A stretch of 64,000 bases of DNA, taken from NCBI GenBank assembly GCA_965215705.1, contig CBDCEE010000014.1:1-64000 (forward strand), in the 5' to 3' direction. A program made the position numbers and the translations under genes. This stretch comes from JAAXPZ01 sp965215705 (GTDB lineage: Bacteria; Campylobacterota; Campylobacteria; Campylobacterales; Sulfurovaceae). The notes under the pieces are model-generated. The model was not told where the DNA came from, did no database searches, and worked only from the letters and a program-made list of their open reading frames with translations. Within the stretch, counting starts at the first letter, position 1; each line of letters starts with the position of its first letter. Of this stretch, positions 37,422 to 44,966 are shown piece after piece.

Positions 37422-38249
37422 CTACTCATCACTCCTCCTCATCTCGTCTATCCTCTGAGCATACACATCAGCAGGAGCCTGATACGCCAAGTTCATATGA
37501 GGACGGATATGGTTATACCACCACATAAAACTCTGTGAGAGATAGTGCAGGTCTTGGTTCTGGGTTTCTGGGAGTAGAGAGAGGTTGGTTTTGAATGTCC
37601 CAAAGAATCTCTCTATCCTACCGTTTTGCCAAGGACTGTTCTTATCAATCCTCTGATGCCTAATCCCCATGAAGCATAACCCAAACCGCATGAGCCTAGA
37701 AGTAAAACAGCTCTCATTGTCTGTACGTATCTGCTTGGGTGCTGGATAGTGTTTGAGTGTTTGTAGCAGAGCTAGCAGTATAGCAACAGAGCTCTTCTGT
37801 CTCAGAGGGATGAGCTCTAGCACTCTCCTAGAGTGATGCTCTATGACCCCAAGGATAGGCTGTTGATCCACAAAGGTCAGATCGATCCCCCATGTTTGGT
37901 TGAACTTCACTTTATGTGCTGGTTTGTTCTTGAGTTCTTTGCGAAGCACAGCAATCTCATAAGCATATGCTTTGAGGGTATAGCCTACAAAGGTCTTGCC
38001 TATGCTCATCTCATCATGATGACTATTGAAGAGATGAGAGATGACCTTGTGACTGATAGCAGGGCTTATCGCTTTGATACGTACTACTTCATCGATGACC
38101 CATTGAGGTTTCTTCTGGGTGGTGTAGGGGATATAGGGTTTGCTCTCTTTTGTGTCTTTAGCCTGTTTCTTGTAGTAAGAATATGGTCTGAGATAGTGGC
38201 GTAAAAGCATAGAGAGATAACTGAAAAGACAGTACAGAAAATGTAACAC
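37422..38249 (-). CDS. DDE transposase (integrase core), IS481/IS3-like
   Basis: The 275-residue protein carries an rve integrase core: D in WGIDLTFVD, D in RTDNESCFT and E in NGRIERFFGTFK. The C-terminal phrase WWYNHIRPHMNLAYQAP is typical. The N-terminal 13 residues are probably extra; ATG 38210 is an alternative start. No inverted repeats are obvious, so it may be a truncated element. A related fragment lies at 40806-40964. Confidence 0.75.
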   Translation of the reverse strand: MLHFLYCLFSYLSMLLRHYLRPYSYYKKQAKDTKESKPYIPYTTQKKPQWVIDEVVRIKAISPAISHKVISHLFNSHHDEMSIGKTFVGYTLKAYAYEIAVLRKELKNKPAHKVKFNQTWGIDLTFVDQQPILGVIEHHSRRVLELIPLRQKSSVAILLALLQTLKHYPAPKQIRTDNESCFTSRLMRFGLCFMGIRHQRIDKNSPWQNGRIERFFGTFKTNLSLLPETQNQDLHYLSQSFMWWYNHIRPHMNLAYQAPADVYAQRIDEMRRSDE

Positions 38250-38345
38250 AATAGCTCCAAATAATGAGGGTATAGTAGCGGTATTTTAGCAGGCTATCTT
38301 GAGGTTTTTGGTAGGGCTTATATCACTTGTTGAGATATTATCTAC

Positions 38346-38735
38346 TCATGAGATCAATATAAGCCCCTCAATGCGTTGGAAATGCTTCTTATTCAATGTT
38401 GCAATAGGCAGGTCGTTGCTCAAAGCAGATGCAGCGATAAAGATATCCCTGAACTCTATGAGCTTGTTTTGCTTTTTCAGAGAACGATAGATAGAGGCAG
38501 CTTCTTTGGCTTGTGTAGTGTTAAAATCCAATACTTCCAAAAAGGAGATCAATTTGTCCATTCGAGAGATATCTTTATGATGCTTGATACCGCTATAGAG
38601 TTCAAAATGTGTCACTGTGGAGATGATGCAATCGGATTCATTGATAAGCTTCCAAAAGAGTGTTTGTTCTTTGTTCTGTTTGCGTATGTAGTCTATGATG
38701 ATAGAGGTATCTATCAGAACTCTTGAATATCCCAA
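38346..38735 (-). CDS. VapC-like PIN-domain toxin, promoter side cut
   Basis: From TTG 38735 the 129-residue protein has the PIN landmarks: D in RVLIDTSIIIDYI, E in THFELYSGI and D in EFRDIFIAAS, ending IATLNKKHF. PIN-domain VapC toxins cleave tRNA or rRNA. The 5' side is cut 3 bases before TTG by the inverted repeat of a REP-type transposon, and no VapB antitoxin gene is found. Expression would need a new promoter. It is probably a stranded remnant. Confidence 0.65.
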   Translation of the reverse strand: MGYSRVLIDTSIIIDYIRKQNKEQTLFWKLINESDCIISTVTHFELYSGIKHHKDISRMDKLISFLEVLDFNTTQAKEAASIYRSLKKQNKLIEFRDIFIAASALSNDLPIATLNKKHFQRIEGLILIS

Positions 38736-38738
38736 CTT

Positions 38739-39601
38739 TAGGGTCAGGTGTCTACCCGCTACTCTAAAGCAAGGACACGCTATACTCTCTTCATAAAACA
38801 GGAGTAAACCATGGCACGCAGACCCAGAATAGACCTTGATGGCTTTCACCATATCATCAACAGAGGTGTGGCACGCTCCCGTGTCTACCGATGTGATGAG
38901 GACAAAGAGAAGTTTCTAGAGATACTCTGTAAAGCCTGTAAAACCTACAAAGTCAATATCCATGACTATTGCCTGATGGATAACCACTACCATATACTCC
39001 TGGAGACCACCGCACAGAACCTCTCTCTGTTTATGAGACAGCTCAATGCCAACTATGCCATCTACTTCAATAAAAAATATAAACGCTCAGGACACCTCTG
39101 GCAAGGACGGTACAGTTCATGGTTCATTGTCAATGATGACTATCTCTATTCACTGTTTAGATATATAGAGCACAATCCGATCAAAGCCAAACTCTCTCAA
39201 GAGATAGGAGAATACCCCTATACACTACTGGCAACCATGCTAAACCAAGACCAAGAGATCATCTCCTGCGCCAAACACTCCAAGCTCAAAAAAGAGTATC
39301 ACTATACAGGTATACAGGAACTACTGGAAAAACCACTCAACAAAAAAGAGCAAAAAGCCCTAGAGGCAGAACAGAAAAAACCTATCATCCAAGAGGAACA
39401 TACTTTCAAACAAGCAAAAGCAATACCCCTCAAAGAACATTTCAAAGATACCAAAGAGATAGCGTCAAGAAATCATGCTATACTACTAGCACTAAGGGAT
39501 GGCTATACGCAGGGAGAGATCGCACGCTATTTGGGTCTCTCTACAGCCATGGTTTCTAAGATATTTAGAGGAGTGAAGTAGTGAGTAGACACCTGACCCT
39601 A
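38739..39601 (+). mobile_element. REP-associated transposase element with 17-bp inverted repeats
   Basis: TAGGGTCAGGTGTCTAC at 38739-38755 is matched exactly in reverse complement at 39585-39601, enclosing one Y1-type transposase gene. It separates the VapC-like gene from whatever lay upstream. Confidence 0.8.
38811..39581 (+). CDS. REP-associated tyrosine transposase
   Basis: The 256-residue protein starts MARRPRIDLDGFHHIINRG, the N-terminus typical of TnpA-REP proteins. It has DNHYHILLET (HUH metal site) and a tyrosine-bearing helix SLFRYIEHNPIKA. The C-terminal 60 residues end in a helix-turn-helix (GYTQGEIARYLGLSTAMVSK). AGGAGT precedes the ATG. Such enzymes act on single-stranded hairpin DNA. 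Confidence 0.88.
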   Translation: MARRPRIDLDGFHHIINRGVARSRVYRCDEDKEKFLEILCKACKTYKVNIHDYCLMDNHYHILLETTAQNLSLFMRQLNANYAIYFNKKYKRSGHLWQGRYSSWFIVNDDYLYSLFRYIEHNPIKAKLSQEIGEYPYTLLATMLNQDQEIISCAKHSKLKKEYHYTGIQELLEKPLNKKEQKALEAEQKKPIIQEEHTFKQAKAIPLKEHFKDTKEIASRNHAILLALRDGYTQGEIARYLGLSTAMVSKIFRGVK

Positions 39602-39609
39602 GAATTTAG

Positions 39610-39705
39610 GAACGAAACGACGACCTAGACCCTCAACTCATCGAACACGGCTACAAACCGGAACCGACAAAAGTGAAAGTCCCCACTACCAAAGGAGGCA
39701 ACTGA
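39610..39705 (+). pseudogene. Orphan toxin C-terminal tail
   Basis: After an in-frame TAG a short frame reads ERNDDLDPQLIEHGYKPEPT and ends VPTTKGGN, its TGA overlapping the next ATG. It has no start and looks like the last 31 residues of a secreted toxin whose body was lost. The strong AAAGGAGG site inside it serves the immunity gene. Confidence 0.5.
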
Positions 39706-40478
39706 TGCAAAACTCCATAGGATTCAACCTCACTTCGCTGAGTGACGAGAAACTCACTCTCAAGCGTATCGAACGCTTCAACGAGATCATATTCGCTTTT
39801 TTCAGCAGACACGATATTGAGCCTACATATTGGTGGGTAAATGGTAAGGGCTTTAGCGATAAACTTACCAAATTTACCCCAAGAAAATTGCAAAACCTCA
39901 AAGAGAAAAAAAACTATCTGGACAGGGATGGAAATCTTATATATGGGCTTGGTTATGCCATCAATCCGAAAGAGAGTGATGCTCCAGCGTTTGATAGTTA
40001 TATTGAAGTAGGAATTTCTTACTCAAAACCAAATCAAAGGTTAGCACTAACTTTCCGCATCAACCCCAACATCATCCCCGTCACCAAAGAGGAGATAGGA
40101 GAGTTTTTTATCGCAATGGCGAAACTCTTCATCGTTGACTTTGGCTTCATCTACGAGCACGAGAGCTTCGAGCATGTGAGTGCGGTGACCCTTGGATACA
40201 ACGACGACAATTACTCAAAAGAGGAATGGGAGCCTTATTTGAAATGGTACCAATCTCCACGCGAAGAAAAACTCAAACACCCCAGAGGACTCTTTGGGGT
40301 CAATCTTTTACGAAGAGAGCTTTATGCCGAAGCGATCGAGAAGATGCTAAATAGTGATAGGGAGTTTTTTAAATTCTACCACTACAAAGGCAAGGGCTTC
40401 ATCGAACATCCCCTGCCCGATGATCTAGCGTATCTGTCGTGCCTGATCGACAAAGCGTATACGGAGTATTGCAAGTAA
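39705..40478 (+). CDS. Putative immunity protein (possibly Imm52-like)
   Basis: The 257-residue soluble protein has no signal peptide; phrases such as YWWVNGKG, VGISYSKPNQRLALTFRINP and GLFGVNLLRREL give a mixed alpha/beta look. AAAGGAGG at ideal spacing sets the start. The overlap with a toxin tail and the position downstream of a TPS exoprotein suggest an orphan immunity gene. Assignment to Imm52 is tentative. Confidence 0.5.
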   Translation: MQNSIGFNLTSLSDEKLTLKRIERFNEIIFAFFSRHDIEPTYWWVNGKGFSDKLTKFTPRKLQNLKEKKNYLDRDGNLIYGLGYAINPKESDAPAFDSYIEVGISYSKPNQRLALTFRINPNIIPVTKEEIGEFFIAMAKLFIVDFGFIYEHESFEHVSAVTLGYNDDNYSKEEWEPYLKWYQSPREEKLKHPRGLFGVNLLRRELYAEAIEKMLNSDREFFKFYHYKGKGFIEHPLPDDLAYLSCLIDKAYTEYCK

Positions 40479-40532
40479 TATGACCCGCTCCCTCCCCCTC
40501 CACCGCCTCCTGCCGCTGTTCTTCCTAGGGTT

Positions 40533-40650
40533 GTCATGTCCCACCGTCCCAGTGCACACCCCCACTAAAAAATAACTAATTTTCAAAGATGTCCTGTCCC
40601 ACCGTCCCAACGGCAAACCCCACTAAAAAATGACTGTTTTTTCAAAGAAT
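40533..40650. repeat. Two tandem copies of a 58-60-bp repeat
   Basis: Copies at 40533-40590 and 40591-40650 share TGTCCCACCGTCCCA and CCCCACTAAAAAAT, followed by TTTTCAAAGA. A third partial copy (CCCCACTAAAAAGTAGA) lies near 40984. No coding potential is seen. Confidence 0.7.
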
Positions 40651-40805
40651 CTTAGTCATTTTCTACCATTTGGCTAGATTTCCTCTCAATTTTTTCTCAT
40701 TTTCTTCTCCTCTAGGCTAAAAAAGTAACAGTTTTTATGTCTATTTCCATAGCTCTCCTGTTATTCCTTGTGGACGGTAGTTTTCTCCTTTGCTTTCTTC
40801 ATAGA
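40651..40805. other. Non-coding stretch
   Basis: AT-rich DNA without supported genes between the tandem repeats and transposase debris. Confidence 0.4.
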
Positions 40806-40964
40806 CTATTCACGATAATAATACCCAGCCACATTATCATACAGTCCACGATAGTAAATGATCTCTTTAGCTGTTTTGCTCGTGCTTATAGGTTTGCCCT
40901 CCCAAGCATTGGCAGGTGTGTTATAGCCTAGATTCTGATGGGGTCGGATGTGGTTGTAGGGTAA
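40806..40964 (-). pseudogene. Transposase C-terminal fragment
   Basis: The minus strand reads PYNHIRPHQNLGYNTPANAW and ends YYYRE before a stop. This is the conserved C-terminus of an rve-type transposase related to the one at 37422-38249. No start remains. Confidence 0.7.
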
Positions 40965-40984
40965 TCCCCCCCCCATTTCACAAC

Positions 40985-41414
40985 CCCACTAAAAAGTAGA
41001 ATTAGGCCACAAGAGCTAACTTCTAGGTAGGAGTGATCCCGCCTATTGCCGTATTGGGTCGTTCGTTATTATACGTCCAAAGCCATTTAGTTGCAAACTC
41101 CTGCCCCTTCTTGATAGAATTAAACAAATGAAAGTTCAGACAATCATACCGAACAGTTCTGTTGTATCTTTCGATATAAGTATTCTATTTTGGGTTGCCT
41201 GGCTGGATATACTCCAGCTTGATATCTAGCTTCTTGACCCAGTTCTGTAGGTTATGGCTGATGTATTCAGGTTCATTGTCACAGCGGATCACGTTGAGAT
41301 TACCAGACAACTTTTTGCCCAAATTTATTTCCGTCTCAGTCCTTTCTTTAATTATGCCGCCAATTTCTGTATAAAATCAAGATAAATATTCATAGGTTTT
41401 CTATAGTTCAATGA
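40985..41414 (-). pseudogene. IS3-type transposase remnants
   Basis: At about 41000-41325 the minus strand encodes the 3' half of an IS3-family OrfB (RCDNEPEYISHNLQNW, an in-frame TAG, then NTYIERYNRTVRYDCLNFHL and NNERPNTAIGGITPT). At 41352-41414 a second scrap reads SSLNYRKPMNIYLDFIQKLA. Both lack their 5' parts. Confidence 0.7.
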
Positions 41415-41417
41415 TGA

Positions 41418-41624
41418 ATGAAACTAACAGAAGAAGCACATCTCCGAAGTGCCTACTATGAATCACTCTTGACAAAGAGAAAAAGGATACAAAGACATGC
41501 AAAGAAACAAGATAGAATACTCAATATCCTTACGGGTAGAGACCTAGAAGAGAGGATAAAATCCTACCATGGAGGCACCATCACCAACTACATCATGACC
41601 ATACAGGGGAAGATGGAATGGTAG
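41418..41624 (+). CDS. Doubtful small ORF (68 aa)
   Basis: The frame is basic and helical (RSAYYESLLTKRKRIQRHAK). It lacks a good ribosome site and lies in transposon debris. It may be the end of a lost gene. Confidence 0.25.
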   Translation: MKLTEEAHLRSAYYESLLTKRKRIQRHAKKQDRILNILTGRDLEERIKSYHGGTITNYIMTIQGKMEW

Positions 41625-41956
41625 ATACTGTAACACATTGTAACAAGGTAAAAAATTAATCAAATTTTCATCCTTTCATCAACTCTTATCAATTGTCACA
41701 AGCTATCAACAACTCTCTCCAAGTATGAGCAAAATAATTTTTTTATATTTTGACAAGCTCTGAAAATTGCATCATAATCTAAATAATGATTTTTTCGTGT
41801 GATTTTCAATAATACGGAAGAAGTAGCAAGCCAAAGATGCACCTGAATTGATACCTCAATCATCTTTGACTTACGTTGAAAGAAGTATAGCAAAAAAATA
41901 TTTCTTAATCAACACCTTGTCACTGTTAAGCTCTACTTCATCAAATTCCAAAAAAA
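41625..41956. other. Non-coding AT-rich stretch
   Basis: I see no gene with a start and ribosome site on either strand. Confidence 0.35.
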
Positions 41957-42215
41957 TTACATAACACCCTCCGGGGGTTCAGCCTTATCCGGGTCTAAGT
42001 CAAAGATATGATCCGGGCTGGCATTATGAGCGTGAAAACGTTCTAGAGTTGATAGCACATATGCCGTGTTTTCAGCCGAGTCTATCAGGGGACTCTTTTG
42101 GGTTACCAGAATGTAATAGCTTAACACAGATTGAAATGCATCCCATCAAAAAGCCGACTCAAGACCTCTCAAGAGGCGAAAGCCCTCTCTAATCAAACCG
42201 GAACACCTGAACTAA
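41957..42215 (-). pseudogene. Remnant of an unknown gene
   Basis: The minus strand has a convincing protein end (WDAFQSVLSYYILVTQKSPL, then VLSTLERFHAHNASPDHIFD, ending PPEGVM). It continues upstream through one TGA (about 42148) into GFRLLRGLESAF. No start is found. It looks like the C-terminal part of a decayed gene of about 85 or more residues; family not recognised. Confidence 0.45.
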
Positions 42216-42383
42216 GAGACCTGCAAAGGATAAGGAGTTGTATATCAGCTATCAATCGATATGCATCTGATAATAACCGACATGTGACGGATCATGAATC
42301 AGTGTTTTGAGCCCTGTGTTTGACATAGGGCTCAAGTGCTCTTCAAATTTCTCTCGATGCTCTGGATTATCTATAAGGACAAG

Positions 42384-42480
42384 GTGGTATATAGGTGGTA
42401 TTTGTATTTTTAAAAAAGAAAGGAATTGTCTCTAAATACCCATATAATGGTACTTTAAAAGCATATATTAAAAGTAGTGG
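42384..42480 (+). pseudogene. Integrase N-terminal fragment with arm-like repeat at right end
   Basis: The 23-bp block of 13199-13221 recurs here. From the same GTG the frame reads MVF, then VFLKKKGIVSKYPYNGTLKA and YIKSS before running into tRNA-Ser. This looks like the first 28 residues of a related integrase cut at the att site, or the element's own arm region with accidental coding. Confidence 0.45.
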
Positions 42481-42494
42481 CCGGGAGAGGGGGA
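42478..42494. other. Right att site in tRNA-Ser
   Basis: TGGCCGGGAGAGGGGGA, the reverse complement of the tRNA 3' end including CCA, is repeated at 13053-13069. Confidence 0.75.
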
Positions 42495-42565
42495 TTCGAA
42501 CCCCCGGTGACTCTCGCCACACCGGTTTTCAAGACCGGCACGTTCAACCGCTCCGACATCTCCCG
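42478..42565 (-). tRNA. tRNA-Ser(UGA)
   Basis: Acceptor halves CGGGAGA and TCTCCCG pair, CCA is encoded, a long variable arm is present and the anticodon loop is CTTGAAA (anticodon TGA). It is the integration target of the element on its 3' side. Confidence 0.95.
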
Positions 42566-42615
42566 ACAATAAAGAAAGAGATTTTATCTAGATTAGATAA
42601 AAGCCTCATGATAAC

Positions 42616-42691
42616 TGGAGGAACTAGCCGGACTCGAACCGGCGAATGGCAGCTTTGCAGGCTGCAGCCTTACCAACTTGGCGATAGTTCC
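42616..42691 (-). tRNA. tRNA-Cys(GCA)
   Basis: A 76-base cloverleaf with encoded CCA, acceptor GGAACTA/TAGTTCC and anticodon GCA within CTGCAAA. Confidence 0.95.
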
Positions 42692-42703
42692 ATCATATGT
42701 AGG

Positions 42704-42790
42704 TGGTACCCGGAGCCGGACTTGAACCGGCACGGTCGCAATGACCGGGGGATTTTAAGTCCCCTGTGTCTACCATTCCACCACCCGGGC
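42704..42790 (-). tRNA. tRNA-Leu(UAA)
   Basis: An 87-base cloverleaf with long variable arm, encoded CCA, acceptor GCCCGGG/TCCGGGT and anticodon TAA within ACTTAAAA. Confidence 0.95.
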
Positions 42791-42883
42791 TCCTATGGAT
42801 ACCAACAATGTAAATCTTCTTCATCTCAGCAAAACCAAGTCACAAACACTATAGCTTTGCTGAGATGAACAATGAAGAAGTCA

Positions 42884-42958
42884 TGGAGCGGGCGAACGGG
42901 ATCGAACCGTCGACCCTAACCTTGGCAAGGTTATGCTCTACCGCTGAGCTACGCCCGC
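42884..42958 (-). tRNA. tRNA-Gly(GCC)
   Basis: A 75-base cloverleaf with acceptor GCGGGCG/CGCCCGC, encoded CCA and anticodon GCC within TTGCCAA. The four tRNAs face one way and are probably one transcript. Confidence 0.95.
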
Positions 42959-43092
42959 ATATCCATATCCAATCCTTAGGATTACCTAAAATTGGAGTGA
43001 GATTATAGCCAAAAGTCCCTTTAATGTAAAGCGTTTTCCTCAACCCTCTCAGATAAAAAAATATTTTACGCTATGCCAAACCTATGATATGC

Positions 43093-43098
43093 TATAAT
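43093..43098 (+). promoter_or_regulatory. Extended -10 promoter of ilvD
   Basis: TGCTATAAT has the TGn extension and lies 37 bases before the ATG. No clear -35 is seen, as usual in Campylobacterota. Confidence 0.6.
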
Positions 43099-43135
43099 CT
43101 TCGACATAATAATCATAGAAACAAGGATCAACAAC

Positions 43136-44824
43136 ATGCGTAGTGACGAGATAAAAAAGGGGTATAACCGTGCCCCACACCGAAGTCTGCTGAGAGCCAC
43201 AGGTGTACAGGAAGAGGATTTTGACAAGCCATTCATCGGTGTTGCCAACTCCTTTATCGAGATCATTCCCGGACACTTTTTTCTAAACAAAGTCGCTGAA
43301 GTGATCAAAGCAGAAATCAAAGCCAATGGTTGTGTACCATTCGAGTTCAATGCGATAGGTGTAGATGATGGGATCGCCATGGGACATGATGGGATGCTCT
43401 ATTCACTCCCAAGCCGTGAGATCATCGCCAACTCCATAGAGACCGTGATGAATGCCCATAAGCTCGATGCCATGATCGCTATCCCCAACTGTGACAAGAT
43501 CGTACCGGGTATGATCATGGGTGGACTACGCGTCAACGTACCCACCATCTACGTCTCCGGAGGCCCTATGGCAGCGGGACATCTAGAGGATGGTACACCT
43601 ATCGATCTGGCAACAGCCTTTGAGGCGGTCGGAGAGTTTGAGGCAGGGGAGATCAGCGAAGAGAAGCTCACTGAGATCGAGTGCAACGCCTGTCCCAGCG
43701 GTGGATCATGCTCAGGTATGTTCACCGCCAACTCTATGAACACCCTCATGGAGGCCATGGGTATCGCACTGCCAGGCAACGGTACGATCCTTGCTCTCAC
43801 ACCAGAGCGAACAGCACTCTATAAGCAGGCTGCCAGACGTATCTGTGAGATCGCCAAGATGGAGCAGGCAAAACGTGCACAGTACAACCTACGCAATATC
43901 CTCAATGAAAATGCCGTACGCAATGCCTTTGCCGTGGATATGGCAATGGGTGGTAGCTCCAATACGGTACTGCATATGCTCGCGATCGCGATAGAAGCAG
44001 ATGTAGACTTCAACCTCGCCGACATCAATGCCATCAGCAAGCGCGTCTCCCATATCGCCAAGATCTCTCCCTCACTCACTACTGTACATATGGAGGATAT
44101 CAATGTAGCAGGAGGGGTGAGTGCCGTGATGCATGAGATGAAAAAGCGAGGTGATGATATCCTCGCGGACAATCCCACAATCAGTGGACAGAGTACCTAT
44201 GAGAAGATCGCAGATACCAAGATCCTCGATACTAACATTATCCATACCATCGACAACCCCTACTCCGAAGTAGGTGGATTGGCGATCCTCTATGGTAACC
44301 TCGCAGAGCAGGGAGCCGTCATCAAGACCGCTGGTATCACAGGTGATCGTGCCTTTACGGGGACGGCCGTCTGCTTCAACTCACAGGATGAAGCGATCGA
44401 GGGTATCCTCGCAGGCAAGGTCAAAGCGGGTAATGTCGTGGTCATCCGTTACGAAGGACCTAGGGGAGGACCCGGTATGCAGGAGATGCTCAGCCCTACC
44501 AGCCTCATCATGGGGATGGGACTAGGAGACTCTGTCGCACTCATTACCGATGGTCGCTTCTCAGGAGCCACCAGAGGTGCCAGTATCGGACATGTTTCAC
44601 CAGAGGCAGCAGAAGGTGGTATGATCGGACTGCTGGAGGATGGTGATGAGATCCATCTGGATGTAGACAAATATATCCTAGAGGTCAAACTCAGTAATGC
44701 GGAGATCACCAAACGAAAAGCCGCCTTTACACCGGTCGTAAAAAAGCTGGAGAGTCGATGGCTCAGACAGTACCGTGCATTGGTTACCAATGCGAGTAAC
44801 GGTGCGGTGCTGGAGGCGGAGTAG
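43136..44824 (+). CDS. ilvD: Dihydroxy-acid dehydratase
   Basis: The 562-residue enzyme dehydrates 2,3-dihydroxy-3-methylbutanoate and its C6 homologue to the 2-keto acids for valine, leucine and isoleucine. Cluster-ligand cysteines are visible in NCDKIVPGM and CPSGGSCSGMFTANSMN, and GDGRFSGATRG-like residues (TDGRFSGATRG) occur near 480. Length fits the family. It uses an Fe-S cluster and Mg. It stands alone, not in an ilv operon. Confidence 0.96.
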   Translation: MRSDEIKKGYNRAPHRSLLRATGVQEEDFDKPFIGVANSFIEIIPGHFFLNKVAEVIKAEIKANGCVPFEFNAIGVDDGIAMGHDGMLYSLPSREIIANSIETVMNAHKLDAMIAIPNCDKIVPGMIMGGLRVNVPTIYVSGGPMAAGHLEDGTPIDLATAFEAVGEFEAGEISEEKLTEIECNACPSGGSCSGMFTANSMNTLMEAMGIALPGNGTILALTPERTALYKQAARRICEIAKMEQAKRAQYNLRNILNENAVRNAFAVDMAMGGSSNTVLHMLAIAIEADVDFNLADINAISKRVSHIAKISPSLTTVHMEDINVAGGVSAVMHEMKKRGDDILADNPTISGQSTYEKIADTKILDTNIIHTIDNPYSEVGGLAILYGNLAEQGAVIKTAGITGDRAFTGTAVCFNSQDEAIEGILAGKVKAGNVVVIRYEGPRGGPGMQEMLSPTSLIMGMGLGDSVALITDGRFSGATRGASIGHVSPEAAEGGMIGLLEDGDEIHLDVDKYILEVKLSNAEITKRKAAFTPVVKKLESRWLRQYRALVTNASNGAVLEAE

Positions 44825-44843
44825 ATAAGGGCTTTGCCCTTAT
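44825..44843 (+). terminator. Hairpin after ilvD
   Basis: ATAAGGGC-ttt-GCCCTTAT forms an 8-bp stem directly after the stop, without a T run. It may be a weak terminator or an mRNA-stabilising end. Confidence 0.5.
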
Positions 44844-44851
44844 GTATAATA

Positions 44852-44930
44852 GTATATTTGTATAGAAGTGTATTGGCAAGTATTTTTTATGCTTCAGAAG
44901 AAAAGTGTATCTACCCGTATACAAATATAC
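44852..44930. repeat. 13-bp perfect inverted repeat
   Basis: GTATATTTGTATA (44852-44864) and its exact reverse complement (44918-44930) enclose 53 bases. It could form a hairpin at the 3' ends of the two converging genes. Confidence 0.5.
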
Positions 44931-44946
44931 CAGTAACCCATACACC

Positions 44947-44966
44947 GTGCACGAAGTGCACTTTTT
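44947..44966 (+). terminator. Terminator-like hairpin between convergent genes
   Basis: GTGCAC-gaa-GTGCAC is followed by TTTTT on the plus strand. It overlaps the stop of the LysM gene. Confidence 0.5.

Larger units (their letters stand above)
13053..42494. mobile_element. 29.4-kb integrative element in tRNA-Ser(UGA)
   Basis: The 17-bp sequence TGGCCGGGAGAGGGGGA occurs at 13053-13069 and at 42478-42494, where it is the 3' end (with CCA) of tRNA-Ser. A tyrosine recombinase starts about 145 bases inside the left copy. Cargo includes a Fic gene, a microprotein/lipoprotein cassette, a two-partner secretion exoprotein with immunity gene, orphan toxin/immunity parts and several transposases. This is the classical layout of an element integrated at a tRNA 3' end. 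Confidence 0.8.

Noticed and set aside
40737..40931. 64-residue plus-strand frame
   Set aside because: It overlaps a recognisable transposase fragment on the other strand and has no ribosome site.
41957..42400. Possible tmRNA or other structured RNA
   Set aside because: No tRNA-like ends or tag reading frame; the minus strand instead reads as a protein C-terminus.
42395..42868. 157-residue frame running through three tRNA genes
   Set aside because: Beyond the first 28 codons it is the reverse complement of tRNA-Ser, -Cys and -Leu; only the beginning may be an integrase remnant.
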